Both the position numbers and the translations under genes were made by a program. Shown piece by piece: positions 54,940-63,995 of a stretch of DNA of 64,000 bases. The notes beneath the pieces were generated by a model, which saw nothing but the letters and a program-made list of their open reading frames with translations, ran no database searches and was not told the DNA's origin. The first letter of the stretch is position 1; every line of letters starts with the position of its first letter. Origin of the DNA: an uncultured Sphingobacteriales bacterium (GTDB lineage Bacteria; Bacteroidota; Bacteroidia; Chitinophagales; Chitinophagaceae); the NCBI GenBank assembly GCA_937991535.1, contig CALKHN010000041.1:48448-112447 (forward strand), in the 5' to 3' direction.

Positions 54940-54940
54940 T

Positions 54941-55780
54941 ATGGCGAACAGGTTGCAATGGCGCAAAAAGAAAAAATGGCTGCAATGGGTGAATATTGCC
55001 CTCGTTGTTTACCTGCTGTGCGGCATAGCCCTTTATTTGCTGCAGGATCGCTTTTTATTTCATCCGGCGGCATTAACGCGCACCAGCCCCTATCATTTTT
55101 CTGCTCCTAACAGGGAAATTAATGTGGCTGCAGATGAAACAAGCAATATGAACGTGGTACAATTTTTTACCAACGACAGCCTGTCCCGGGGTGTGGTGCT
55201 GTATTTTCATGGCAACCGGAAAAATATCAGCTGGTATGCTACCTATGCTTCTGATTTTACTGAAAACGGATACGAGGTATGGATGATAGATTACCCCGGG
55301 TTTGGTAAAAGTACAGGCCGCCTTACGGAACAAAAACTATACGATGATGCTATGCAGGTATATATTATGGCCCGCTCAAAATTTACGGCAGACCGCATTA
55401 TCTTATACGGAAAATCATTGGGAACAGGCATTGCCTCCTGGCTCGCAGCAAGGAGAAGCTGTAAGGAGCTTATACTGGAAACACCTTATTACAGCATGAC
55501 TTCGCTGGTACAGCATTATATGCCCATATACCCTGTAGGTACCCTGCTCAAATACAAACTGCCGGTATATAAATACCTCAACCTTGTTAATGCGCCGGTT
55601 ACCATTTTCCACGGCGCTGCGGATAAAGTTATCCCATACCACAATGCACACCGCTTAACAGCAGCGATGCATTCAAAAGACAGGTTTATTACGATTGAAA
55701 ATGCCGGTCACAAAAATCTTAATGATTACCCGCAGTTTCATAACGCTTTAGACAGCTTATTAAATAACGTACAGAAATAA
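54941..55780 (+). CDS. Membrane-anchored alpha/beta hydrolase
   Basis: 279-aa serine hydrolase of the BEM46/YqkD-like type. Seen: one membrane segment at residues 15-33, the oxyanion-hole loop YFHGNRKNISWY (about 88), the nucleophile elbow LYGKSLGTGIAS with Ser at about 150, the acidic residue in FHGAADKVIPY and the catalytic His in NAGHKNLNDY. The active site would face the periplasm. Substrate unknown. Only one base separates it from the remnant of a paralogue, so its original upstream promoter may have been lost. Confidence 0.92.
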   Translation: MANRLQWRKKKKWLQWVNIALVVYLLCGIALYLLQDRFLFHPAALTRTSPYHFSAPNREINVAADETSNMNVVQFFTNDSLSRGVVLYFHGNRKNISWYATYASDFTENGYEVWMIDYPGFGKSTGRLTEQKLYDDAMQVYIMARSKFTADRIILYGKSLGTGIASWLAARRSCKELILETPYYSMTSLVQHYMPIYPVGTLLKYKLPVYKYLNLVNAPVTIFHGAADKVIPYHNAHRLTAAMHSKDRFITIENAGHKNLNDYPQFHNALDSLLNNVQK

Positions 55781-55793
55781 AAAATGGACAGGC

Positions 55794-56729
55794 TTATATT
55801 GCAATAACATTTGAACCCTTGTTTTTCCTGATCTTTTCCGGTACCGAATCAAGAATAGATTCCCGCAATGCATCTATTAACCGTTTCTTTACAAAATCGC
55901 GGTGAACCACAAGGCTTACTTCACGTACCGGCACAGGGCTTTTAAATTTCCGGATAAGCTGTAACTGTTTTGCCGGCATATCCAGTGTAGCCAGCTCCGG
56001 TATAATTGTAATGCCATCATTCATATCTACCATTCGCCTGAGCGTTTCTATACTCCCGGTTTCATAATCAAAATGGCTGCCCGCACGGCTTAGCTTTCTT
56101 AATTCACAAAGATTTTCTATTTGCGACCGAAAACAATGCCCCTCTTCCAAAAGCCATAATTTATCAGGATCAATATCCTGGGCCAACACATAATGTTTTT
56201 GATAAAGCGAATTTTTCTTTGATACATATGCCAGCATTTCCTCATAGAACAACACGTATTCTTTTATTCCTTTTTGATGAAGAGGTGTTACCAGGATACC
56301 TGCATCTATTGCTCCCTCTTTTAGCGAATGAGTAATGATATCCGTAGTCATTTCGCTTACAACTACCTTTACTTTCGCATATTTGTGGGCGAACTGCTGA
56401 ATGAATAATGGCAATAAATAAGGCGCCAGGGTTGGGATAATGCCTATGCGCAGTTCGCCGGTAAGCATGCCTTTTTTATATTCAACCAATTCATGAAGCG
56501 CATCTTTCCGGATAAGAATGTTCTTTGCCTGCGTTATCACTTCAATTCCCACAGCCGTAGGCACAACAGGCTGTTTACTGCGGTCAAAAATGATAATCCC
56601 TAATTCTTCCTCCAACTTTTGAATTTGCATACTTAAGGTAGGCTGTGTAACATGACAATGGTCTGCGGCTAAGGTGAAATGCCGGAAGGTATCTAAGGCT
56701 GTTATATATTCCAGTTGAATAAAGGTCAT
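55794..56729 (-). CDS. oxyR: LysR-family regulator, OxyR-type
   Basis: DNA-binding regulator of the peroxide response. Seen: an N-terminal winged HTH (TLAADHCHVTQPTLSMQIQKLE spans residues 19-40), then a substrate-binding-like domain with the redox segment EEGHCFRSQIENLC. The two cysteines lie 9 residues apart, as in E. coli OxyR (Cys199/Cys208). 311 aa is normal. No katG, ahpC or dps gene is adjacent; it is convergent with the hydrolase. The redox motif makes OxyR more likely than a generic LysR protein. Confidence 0.88.
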   Translation of the reverse strand: MTFIQLEYITALDTFRHFTLAADHCHVTQPTLSMQIQKLEEELGIIIFDRSKQPVVPTAVGIEVITQAKNILIRKDALHELVEYKKGMLTGELRIGIIPTLAPYLLPLFIQQFAHKYAKVKVVVSEMTTDIITHSLKEGAIDAGILVTPLHQKGIKEYVLFYEEMLAYVSKKNSLYQKHYVLAQDIDPDKLWLLEEGHCFRSQIENLCELRKLSRAGSHFDYETGSIETLRRMVDMNDGITIIPELATLDMPAKQLQLIRKFKSPVPVREVSLVVHRDFVKKRLIDALRESILDSVPEKIRKNKGSNVIAI

Positions 56730-56900
56730 TGCCGATCAATTGAATTTATTAAAGTAAGCAAAATAATCAATTTCAACAATGAAAGTATTTGAAGTTTAGA
56801 CGTTTTTGGTTTGGAAGTATTGCTGCCCGGATAAACCCTTTGCAATACCACCGTTACCACCTGATAGCTGAATGCCGATAGCTGATGGCGGCTCCTCAGC

Positions 56901-56931
56901 AAAAAAAGACCCGGCATTAGAAAACGCCGGG
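56901..56931 (-). terminator. Terminator of the small membrane protein gene
   Basis: Minus-strand stem CCCGGC/GCCGGG with a 10-base loop, then TC and seven T. It lies 37 bases beyond the stop codon at 56968. Confidence 0.8.
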
Positions 56932-56967
56932 CATCTTGTGTAGATTTTCTCTATACCCTTTATCTAT

Positions 56968-57180
56968 TTAGTGATGCAAAGTTAAGAAATGCCTTGTTAA
57001 AGATTCCAGAAAAGGAATATCAGACTGGAGTATTTTTTCTTCCGGCAGGGCTTTGTCTTCCTGCGAACAGGCAATATCATTCATTGCCTTTTTATAGGTA
57101 TGACTGACATAACTGAATACCAGAGCGCTGCTTACCAGTAAGGCAGCTATAAAAATAATTTTATTGAGCTTTTTTTTCAT
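56968..57180 (-). CDS. Small single-pass membrane protein, 70 aa
   Basis: Short protein with a Lys-rich start (MKKKLNKI), one hydrophobic segment (about residues 8-27) and a polar tail with one Cys (NDIACSQEDKALPEEK) ending in His residues. No family recognised. A strong terminator right after the frame and a clean membrane segment argue that it is real. It stands alone between oxyR and the aminotransferase gene. Confidence 0.6.
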   Translation of the reverse strand: MKKKLNKIIFIAALLVSSALVFSYVSHTYKKAMNDIACSQEDKALPEEKILQSDIPFLESLTRHFLTLHH

Positions 57181-57311
57181 CTTTTAAACGCTACGAAATT
57201 AATTTCAAATTATGTATATCCAAAACTGCAGATGTTAATTACTGTTAAAATCACCAGTAAAACGAAGCAGGCTGTAAAATGTTACATTACTTTTTATTTT
57301 TAAAAAGCACG

Positions 57312-57319
57312 TAGGTTTG
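57312..57319 (+). promoter_or_regulatory. -7 box of the glycine C-acetyltransferase gene
   Basis: Exact TAnnTTTG (TAGGTTTG) ending 18 bases before the ATG at 57338. The -33 site is weak. Confidence 0.5.
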
Positions 57320-57337
57320 CAACTTAAATATTTGCAC

Positions 57338-58543
57338 ATGAACACGAAGTTAACCGAACGCATCCGCAGCGAAGTGGAAGAGATCCGGCAAAACGGTCTT
57401 TACAAAACTGAACGCATTATCGAAAGTCCCCAGGGCGTTGATATAGCGGTAGCCATACAGGGAAAAAAGGGGGGAAAAAGAGTTATTAATTTTTGTGCAA
57501 ATAATTATCTCGGCTTATCCTCACATCCAAAAGTTACAGAAGCTGCAAAAAAATACATTGATCAAAGAGGCTATGGACTAAGCAGCGTTCGGTTCATTTG
57601 CGGCACACAGGATATTCACAAAGAACTGGAACATAAACTTTCAACCTTCCTGGGAACAGAGGATACGATATTGTATGCCGCCGCTTTTGATGCCAATGGT
57701 GGCGTATTTGAACCTTTGTTCGATGACAGGGATGCAATCATTTCCGATGCGTTAAATCATGCTTCCATTATTGATGGTATAAGACTTTGTAAAGCACAGC
57801 GCTTCCGATATGATCATAATAATATGAACGACCTGGAAGAAAAATTAAAAGAGGCCCGTGCAGCCAGGAACCGGATTATTGTAACCGATGGATCATTTAG
57901 TATGGATGGCACCATTGCACAATTGGACACCATATGCGCGTTAGCAGAAAAATATGACGCGGCTGTAATGACAGACGATTGTCATTCCACTGGCTTTTTG
58001 GGTAAAACCGGCAGGGGCACACATGAATACAGAAATGTAATGGGCAAGGTAGATATTATTACAGGCACCCTGGGTAAAGCCCTTGGAGGCGCTTCGGGTG
58101 GTTTTACCAGCGGCAAAAAAGAAGTAATTGATATGCTGCGCCAGCGTTCACGCCCTTATCTTTTTTCCAACACCCTGGCGCCAAGTATTGTAGGAGGGTC
58201 CATTGCCGTACTGGATATGCTCAGTGAAACCACCGAATTAAGGGATAAATTGGAATGGAATACAAAATATTTTCGAAGCAAAATGACAGCCGCGGGTTTT
58301 GATATTAAGCCCGGCGATCATCCCATTGTTCCTATTATGCTGTACGATGCAGTACTGGCGCAAAACATGGCATCGCGGTTACTGGAAGAAGGTATTTATG
58401 TAACAGGTTTTTTCTTTCCGGTTGTGCCTAAAGGCAAAGCACGTATACGCGTACAGCTAAGCGCTGCACATGAGCATCACCATTTAGATAAAGCTATTGA
58501 TGCTTTTGCCACAGCAGGAAAAGAACTTGGAGTGATTAAATAA
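57338..58543 (+). CDS. kbl: Glycine C-acetyltransferase (2-amino-3-ketobutyrate CoA ligase)
   Basis: PLP-dependent alpha-oxoamine synthase; makes or cleaves 2-amino-3-oxobutyrate from glycine and acetyl-CoA in threonine breakdown. Seen: NFCANNYLGLSSHP near residue 52, RFICGTQDIHKELE, the DALNHASIIDG block, the Asp/His pair in MTDDCHSTGFLG and the PLP-Lys motif TGTLGKALGGASGG (about 240). 401 aa from the ATG at 57338; the earlier in-frame TTG overlaps the promoter box. The close relatives BioF and serine palmitoyltransferase are possible, but the sequence reads like KBL. No threonine dehydrogenase is adjacent. Confidence 0.93.
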   Translation: MNTKLTERIRSEVEEIRQNGLYKTERIIESPQGVDIAVAIQGKKGGKRVINFCANNYLGLSSHPKVTEAAKKYIDQRGYGLSSVRFICGTQDIHKELEHKLSTFLGTEDTILYAAAFDANGGVFEPLFDDRDAIISDALNHASIIDGIRLCKAQRFRYDHNNMNDLEEKLKEARAARNRIIVTDGSFSMDGTIAQLDTICALAEKYDAAVMTDDCHSTGFLGKTGRGTHEYRNVMGKVDIITGTLGKALGGASGGFTSGKKEVIDMLRQRSRPYLFSNTLAPSIVGGSIAVLDMLSETTELRDKLEWNTKYFRSKMTAAGFDIKPGDHPIVPIMLYDAVLAQNMASRLLEEGIYVTGFFFPVVPKGKARIRVQLSAAHEHHHLDKAIDAFATAGKELGVIK

Positions 58544-58589
58544 AGTATTTGATTTACTATTCTTTACAAATAACATTCTCACAATTAAA

Positions 58590-59408
58590 ATGAAAATAAA
58601 ACATTCTGCATTATCTGTTTTAGCAATGGTCGCTATTTTACTATCCTCCTGTTCTATGAATAATGTGGAGCAGGATAATTCATTACAAAAATATTTTGAT
58701 GAAAATAAGGTGACCGGAAGTTTCGCTCTTTTTGATAACGGCAGGGGAAAATTCGTGATATACAATCTTAAAAGAGATACCACCCGTATATTGCCAGCCT
58801 CTACATTTAAAATAGTGAACGCACTGGTTGCATTGCAAACAGGCGCAATAACAACCGACAGCACCATCATTAAGTGGGATGGTGTACAAAGAAAGGTAAG
58901 CAACTGGAATCAGGATCTAAGCCTGGCACAGGCCTTCCGGTACTCCTCCGTTCCACATTTCCAGGAAATAGCGCGGCGTATAGGAAGAGATACGATGCAG
59001 AAATGGATAGACAGCCTTAAATACGGTAATATGAAAATTGGCCCGGCTATTGATTCTTTCTGGCTGGATAATTCGCTTCTGATATCACCGGATGAAGAAC
59101 TGGGGTTGGTTAAAAAACTATACTTCGACCAGCTTCCTTTTAGAAAAGGGGTACAAAAAGCAGTAAGAGACATGATGTTGCAGGAAGACAACAGCAACTA
59201 TACGATAAGCTATAAAACAGGATGGGGATTTAACAGCGAAAATCACGCCATTGGATGGGTAGTGGGATGGATAGAGGAGAACCGGCATCCCTATTTTTTT
59301 GTACTGAACATTGAAACAGCGAACACTGAGGCTGATATTCCGGCAATCCGGCTGAATATTTTGAATGGCATACTTAAACAGAAAGGATTTTTTGAAGGAA
59401 AGATGTAG
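58590..59408 (+). CDS. Class D (OXA-type) beta-lactamase
   Basis: Serine beta-lactamase, 272 aa, lipoprotein signal ending LLSSCS (lipobox Cys about residue 21). All class D motifs are visible: S-x-x-K as PASTFKIVNAL (about 70), S-x-V as YSSVPHF (about 116), Y-G-N in SLKYGNMKIG (about 147), the WLDNSLLISPDEE loop and K-T-G in SYKTGWGF (about 213). It lies 46 bases after kbl on the same strand. There is no mobile element around it, so it looks like a resident chromosomal gene. Whether it acts on drugs or on cell-wall intermediates is open. Confidence 0.92.
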   Translation: MKIKHSALSVLAMVAILLSSCSMNNVEQDNSLQKYFDENKVTGSFALFDNGRGKFVIYNLKRDTTRILPASTFKIVNALVALQTGAITTDSTIIKWDGVQRKVSNWNQDLSLAQAFRYSSVPHFQEIARRIGRDTMQKWIDSLKYGNMKIGPAIDSFWLDNSLLISPDEELGLVKKLYFDQLPFRKGVQKAVRDMMLQEDNSNYTISYKTGWGFNSENHAIGWVVGWIEENRHPYFFVLNIETANTEADIPAIRLNILNGILKQKGFFEGKM

Positions 59409-59544
59409 AGGTGAGAGGTGAGAAGAGAAAGGTGAGAAGAGAAAGGGAGAGGTGAAAGGTGGAGATCAGATCGTTATTAGTGCGCTTAAACTGATAGCTG
59501 ATAGCCCAGAGCTAACCGCCCATAGCCAACCAATATTTTTTACA

Positions 59545-60540
59545 TTGATACGTTTTGAACATACCGAACATTTGTTATTGCTGTTGCTGATTCCAGTATT
59601 GGTATTGCTATTTAAAGCAGTACTGCGCTGGAAAAAGGACACCATAAAAAAGATTGGTGATGAAAGCCTGGTAATACAGCTCATTCATGGTTTTTCTCCC
59701 CGCAGGTATTTGACCAGGTTCATCGTTGTACTACTGTCCTTTGGCTGCCTTATTATTGCCGCAGCTAATCTCCAGTCTGCAACCCAGGTTGAAAAAATAA
59801 AACGCCAGGGAATAGATATAATGATTGCGTTAGATGTAAGCAGAAGCATGCTTGCCGAAGATATTAAACCCAGCCGCTTAGAAAAGTCAAAACAGTTCAT
59901 AAACAAGCTGATGAATAAACTGGAAAATGACAGGGTTGGACTGGTTATTTTTGCCGGAAGGGCATACCTGCAAATGCCACTTACGTCCGACCATACTGCT
60001 GCAGGATTGTATGTGAGCAATGCTGGCCCCGATGCAGTATCAATCCAGGGCACGGTTATTGGTGACGCATTAAAAGTATGCAACAGCGGGTTTAATGCAA
60101 AAGATAAAAAATATAAAGCGGTGGTATTGATAACAGATGGCGAAGACCATGACGAAGAGGCTGTTAAAATAGCAAAACAATTGGCGGAAAATGGCGTACT
60201 GATAAATACGATAGGAGTGGGCACAACTCAGGGAGCTCCTATTTTGAACCCCATTACAGCCGAAAGTAAGCGCGACCAGCACGGTAATATTGTAATATCC
60301 AGGCTGAATGAACAGGAATTAATAGACATTGCGCATGAAGGCAGTGGTACCTACCAGCAATTAAACGATATAGAAACAGCAGTAGATAAAACAACAGAGC
60401 AATTTGCAGGCATGGAGCAGAAAACGATCCAGGATAACCGGCTGCTCAATTACCGCAGTTTTTTTCAGTGGTTCCTGATACTGGCTTTTGCCGGGTTTGC
60501 GGGCGAATTGTTCATCAGTGAAAAAAAGAAAATCCTGTAG
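59545..60540 (+). CDS. VWA-domain membrane protein (BatA/BatB type)
   Basis: Part of the Bat complex linked to oxidative or envelope stress in Bacteroidota. Seen: two N-terminal membrane segments (LLLLLLIPVLVLLF and FIVVLLSFGCLIIAAA), a von Willebrand A domain with the MIDAS motif DVSRSM and conserved Thr/Asp residues (LMNKLENDRVGLVIFAG, LITDGEDHDEE), and a last membrane helix near the C-terminus. I chose the TTG at 59545, which gives the family-like start MIRFEHTEHLLLL (331 aa). The longer GTG frame from 59452 runs through repeat-like DNA. Followed after 1 base by the TPR gene. Confidence 0.88.
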   Translation: MIRFEHTEHLLLLLLIPVLVLLFKAVLRWKKDTIKKIGDESLVIQLIHGFSPRRYLTRFIVVLLSFGCLIIAAANLQSATQVEKIKRQGIDIMIALDVSRSMLAEDIKPSRLEKSKQFINKLMNKLENDRVGLVIFAGRAYLQMPLTSDHTAAGLYVSNAGPDAVSIQGTVIGDALKVCNSGFNAKDKKYKAVVLITDGEDHDEEAVKIAKQLAENGVLINTIGVGTTQGAPILNPITAESKRDQHGNIVISRLNEQELIDIAHEGSGTYQQLNDIETAVDKTTEQFAGMEQKTIQDNRLLNYRSFFQWFLILAFAGFAGELFISEKKKIL

Positions 60541-60541
60541 C

Positions 60542-61150
60542 ATGAAACCGATCCCTTTATATCTAATGCTTTTGTTCAGCCTTCCGGCTTTTTCACAGGA
60601 TATAAACCGGCTAATTGGAAAAGGCAATGAAGCATACCGCCTGCAACAATATGAAGAAGCCATTATGGCCTATAAAGAGGCATTAGAAACAGATCCCAAC
60701 AATGTGATTGCTTCGTATAATATGGGCAACGCCCTGTTTAAAGATAAAAAGTATGAAGAAGCCGCTACTATTTTTGATAAAGCGGCAAGACGTACGACTG
60801 ATAAAAGGATGCAATCGCAATTATTGTATAATAAAGGAGTGGCGTTAACACAACAAAAAAAACTGGAGGAAAGCATAGATGCTTATAAACAAACCCTGCG
60901 TATTAACACTTCCGATACGCTTGCACGTGAAAATTTGCAAAGGGCACTAAATGAACAGAAACAACAGCAGCAACAAAATCAAAAGGAGCAAAAAGAACAA
61001 AGAGAGAACCAGCCAAAACCCAAACCCAACAAACTTAATAAGCAACAGGTAGAACAACTGCTTAAAGCATTAGAAGAACAGGAAAGAAAATTACATGATA
61101 AAATGATGAAAAAAGCGCCGGTTTCCGGCCAGCCTGATAAAGACTGGTAA
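60542..61150 (+). CDS. TPR protein, BatC-like
   Basis: Secreted or membrane-tethered tetratricopeptide protein that pairs with BatA/BatB. Seen: a signal peptide of 19 residues ending PAFSQ, three TPR units (GNEAYRLQQYEEAIMAYKEA, then SYNMGNALFKDKKYEEAAT and YNKGVALTQQKKLEESIDAY), a long Gln/Lys/Glu-rich low-complexity stretch (about 140-170), and a charged C-terminal helix. 202 aa. The ATG at 60542 overlaps nothing and is one base after the upstream stop, so the two are translationally coupled. Confidence 0.9.
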   Translation: MKPIPLYLMLLFSLPAFSQDINRLIGKGNEAYRLQQYEEAIMAYKEALETDPNNVIASYNMGNALFKDKKYEEAATIFDKAARRTTDKRMQSQLLYNKGVALTQQKKLEESIDAYKQTLRINTSDTLARENLQRALNEQKQQQQQNQKEQKEQRENQPKPKPNKLNKQQVEQLLKALEEQERKLHDKMMKKAPVSGQPDKDW

Positions 61151-61203
61151 TATTGTAAGCGATCGGATATCCCCTGCCATTGAACAACGGCCGGGAAACA
61201 GGC

Positions 61204-62169
61204 TTATTGCTGTTTTCGGTACCTGGCCAGGTTTACCAGCAGCACACCGGCCAATATAACAGCAAGCCCCGTAATTTGCAGCGCTGAAATCTTTTCACCG
61301 GCAAAAAAAACACCCAGTAATACAGCCACAACAGGATTTACATAAGCATGTGTGCTTACCTGCGTAGCCGGACGAACTTTCAGCAGCCATACATAAGCGC
61401 TGTAACCCAGTAAGGAGCCCATAGTAATGAGATACAAAACAGCAAGCCATGACTGTGGTGAAACTTCATGCCAGTTAAAATCACTCCAGTCTCCTCGTAT
61501 GCTGCCTGTAATAGCATATGCTAACCCGGCTCCCAGCATTTGCCAGCCCGAATTAACGGTGCCTGTAAATGTAACAGGCTTATATTTGGAATACAAGGAT
61601 CCTGCCACCCACGCAACGGAACCGACAATCAGCACACCTATAGAAATTACTTCCCATTTATCACCATTCCCCGAGAAAGCATCGCTCATATTTTCCCTGA
61701 ACAAGAAAATGATGCCTATGAATCCTGTTACCAGGCCGGCAATAATATTCGGGCTGGTGAAATTAACCCTCCACCTGCTGTAGTCGAGCAGTACAAACCA
61801 GATAGGCGAAGAAGCAAGAAAGACGGCTACCACCGAACTTTCTAAAAATTGTTCCGACCATGCTACTGCGCCATTGCCTATAAAAAGCAAAAGGAGCCCG
61901 ATAAAAAAGGCGAATAGCATATCTTTCCATATAAACAGTTTCTCACCCCTGATCAAACACCAGCCTGTCATAAGCAAGCCGGCAGTAAGGAAACGAAACG
62001 CTCCCATTACTGTTACAGGCATGTCCCGTATGGCCATGCGAATAAAAAAATAGGTAGATCCCCATACAATGTAGATAACGGCAAAAGCAGCTATTATTTT
62101 TGTGGCAGAAATTGTTGGCTTTCGGTTCTCTTCCATTCTTGCTTGTCTTTTAATTGATATATCCGTCAT
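61204..62169 (-). CDS. EamA-family (DMT) transporter
   Basis: Inner-membrane drug/metabolite exporter, 321 aa with 10 hydrophobic segments in two EamA repeats. Seen: the first-repeat signature YIVWGSTYFFIRMAI and FRFLTAGLLM, and the second-repeat end HAYVNPVVAVLLGVFFAGE. Similar in pattern to YedA/RhaT-like exporters of amino acids or metabolites. The start may be the internal ATG at 62136 (MEENRKP). Substrate unknown; it is monocistronic. Confidence 0.9.
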   Translation of the reverse strand: MTDISIKRQARMEENRKPTISATKIIAAFAVIYIVWGSTYFFIRMAIRDMPVTVMGAFRFLTAGLLMTGWCLIRGEKLFIWKDMLFAFFIGLLLLFIGNGAVAWSEQFLESSVVAVFLASSPIWFVLLDYSRWRVNFTSPNIIAGLVTGFIGIIFLFRENMSDAFSGNGDKWEVISIGVLIVGSVAWVAGSLYSKYKPVTFTGTVNSGWQMLGAGLAYAITGSIRGDWSDFNWHEVSPQSWLAVLYLITMGSLLGYSAYVWLLKVRPATQVSTHAYVNPVVAVLLGVFFAGEKISALQITGLAVILAGVLLVNLARYRKQQ

Positions 62170-62316
62170 CGCGCAAGCAATCCTCTGTTCTGTGTATTAA
62201 AGTGCTCACCTCCCCGAATCGGACAAAAATGCAGGAGGTTTATTTGAGCGGCAAACCTATAGGAAAATATTCATTATCGGCGAAGTGGTTGAACAAGTTT
62301 ATATTTTTCTCTGCAA

Positions 62317-63129
62317 TTATTTGTACTCCAGTATAAACTCATTACCATTTTCATTCATCAGCGAGGGGTAACCCCAACTATTATATACATAAGTGGTTGT
62401 GGAAGTACTGTTTACACCCTGAGCAGATGAAGGATCATTATTGTAATTAACAGAAGCAGTTTCAATTATATTATTCTCATTTACAGAAAACGGAATATTT
62501 TCTATGCCATGATAGACTTTCCTGTACGGGTTTCTTTTGTTATCGTACCTGTAACTATGCTTAAAAGAAAGAACCGGATCGGGGTTAAACCGGTTTCTAT
62601 AATATTCTTCACTTAATACTACATTGTTGCCTTCATAAGTGAAAATCGTATAACCAAACAGCGCCCCGTCTGCCGAATACCGGGTTTGCTTAACAGGATG
62701 CCCCAAATCATCATATGAGAAAACCGTAAAAGATCTCAGTTCATAATCATCGCCTGTTTTCAGGTAATGGTTTCTTTGTATAATACGGTTCCCGCTATAT
62801 TCAAAAGCTGAGCGGCTGTACTGATAATTCGAGCCGAAGGAACTGCTTGAAAAATCCACCTGCTCATCTATTTGAATTAATTTATCCTTTTCATACGTAT
62901 ATGTTGTTTTTGAGAACACCAGGCCTGCGGTAAAATCTTTATAGCTGATGCGTGTTTTGATGCTTCCGCTTTCGTTATAGATGTTTTCCTCCTGTACAAT
63001 ATCTGCTCCATTAGCCTTTGTCTTTACAAACTGCAACTTCACATCTGAAGCATCGCGGTAAATTTCCCTATCCTTTTTACAACTAAAAATAAAGAGTATA
63101 AAGGCGAGGATATATAATTTTCTTTCCAT
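62317..63129 (-). CDS. Lipoprotein with YD-like strands, DUF4595-like
   Basis: 270 aa. A short signal ends with the lipobox FIFSCKKD (Cys about residue 17). The mature part is made of repeating strand pairs with Tyr-Asp/Glu turns (TYTYEKDKLIQID, FSYDDLGHPVKQ, YRYDNKRNPYRK), much like the lipoprotein at 12443. Probably a surface or periplasmic beta-solenoid-like protein; function unknown. Monocistronic. Confidence 0.78.
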   Translation of the reverse strand: MERKLYILAFILFIFSCKKDREIYRDASDVKLQFVKTKANGADIVQEENIYNESGSIKTRISYKDFTAGLVFSKTTYTYEKDKLIQIDEQVDFSSSSFGSNYQYSRSAFEYSGNRIIQRNHYLKTGDDYELRSFTVFSYDDLGHPVKQTRYSADGALFGYTIFTYEGNNVVLSEEYYRNRFNPDPVLSFKHSYRYDNKRNPYRKVYHGIENIPFSVNENNIIETASVNYNNDPSSAQGVNSTSTTTYVYNSWGYPSLMNENGNEFILEYK

Positions 63130-63231
63130 AAACAGTGCCTCTTACTTTAATTGACATTACAGGTACTTATAACGTTGCACCTGCCCTGGAGAAGGGCATT
63201 TTACCGGAAGGCGATGGTTTGCAATTCATTT

Positions 63232-63897
63232 TTATTGAGCGTTATTGGAAATTCCACTTTCCTTCAACACATTTTCAAGCCTTGATGTTAAAGTAGCATA
63301 ATCGGTATATCCATTGGCCAGCGCATAAAGCTTTCTTTCGCTGACCCGTAAATATACAGCGGGAAACCCCGTTACTTTAAGTTGTTTGCACAATGCAAAT
63401 TCATAGTATGCTTTTTCCCTGTATTCCGGGCTATGCAGTTTCTTATAAAATAGCTCTGCCGGTATCTGATAATCATCCAGCAAATGGCGGTATGCTTCAT
63501 CGTCGCACAAATCCCTGCCTTCAAAATGCAAGGCGTACTGAAGCGCGGATGCGAAGGAAACGGCAAGCCGGGGATGCTCGTCCCTGATTACACATAAAGC
63601 GATAGCCGGTTTTTCAGAATTGGGAAACCAATCGCTTTGATCGGGGTTGTTAATATGCCATAAATAATCTTCTCCAAATTTGATACCAGTATGCGCTTCC
63701 ACTGCTTTACATGTGTTCCGTAAATGCTCTGCCATTATGCCTATATGCCTGGGCTCTTCGGGGAGGATCATTCCTCCGGATAACACTTCGAAACCAATGC
63801 TATCCTGGTATTGAACTTCCATTTTCCTGATAACCGGGCTAAAACCATAACACCATCCGCAATAAGCATCATAACAATAAATGATTGTTGGAACCAT
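63232..63897 (-). CDS. DsbA-family thiol oxidoreductase (FrnE/DsbA-like)
   Basis: 221-aa thioredoxin-fold protein with the active site YCGWCYGF (CxxC at about residues 13-16), an inserted helical domain and the late cis-Pro loop VTGFPAVYLR (about 176). There is no signal peptide, so it is probably cytoplasmic, like the FrnE and 2-hydroxychromene-isomerase-type members. Protein substrates unknown. Monocistronic at the right edge of the window. Confidence 0.9.
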   Translation of the reverse strand: MVPTIIYCYDAYCGWCYGFSPVIRKMEVQYQDSIGFEVLSGGMILPEEPRHIGIMAEHLRNTCKAVEAHTGIKFGEDYLWHINNPDQSDWFPNSEKPAIALCVIRDEHPRLAVSFASALQYALHFEGRDLCDDEAYRHLLDDYQIPAELFYKKLHSPEYREKAYYEFALCKQLKVTGFPAVYLRVSERKLYALANGYTDYATLTSRLENVLKESGISNNAQ

Positions 63898-63970
63898 ATA
63901 CCTTTTATTGGCTAAGGTAATTACCCGCAGTAGTTTATTTTAAAACACTATTGTCCGACTAAAATAACAT

Positions 63971-63995
63971 AAAAAAAGCGGTTCCGAAGAACCGC
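63971..63995 (-). terminator. Terminator of a gene beyond the right edge
   Basis: Minus-strand stem GCGGTTC/GAACCGC closed by a TTCG tetraloop, followed by seven T. It would end a minus-strand gene that lies past base 64000. Confidence 0.8.

Noticed and set aside
59407..59463. Purine-rich direct repeat (GGTGAGA-type units) between the beta-lactamase and BatB genes
   Set aside because: Looks like a decayed simple-sequence tract; considered as a CRISPR or regulatory array, but units are irregular and there are no spacers.
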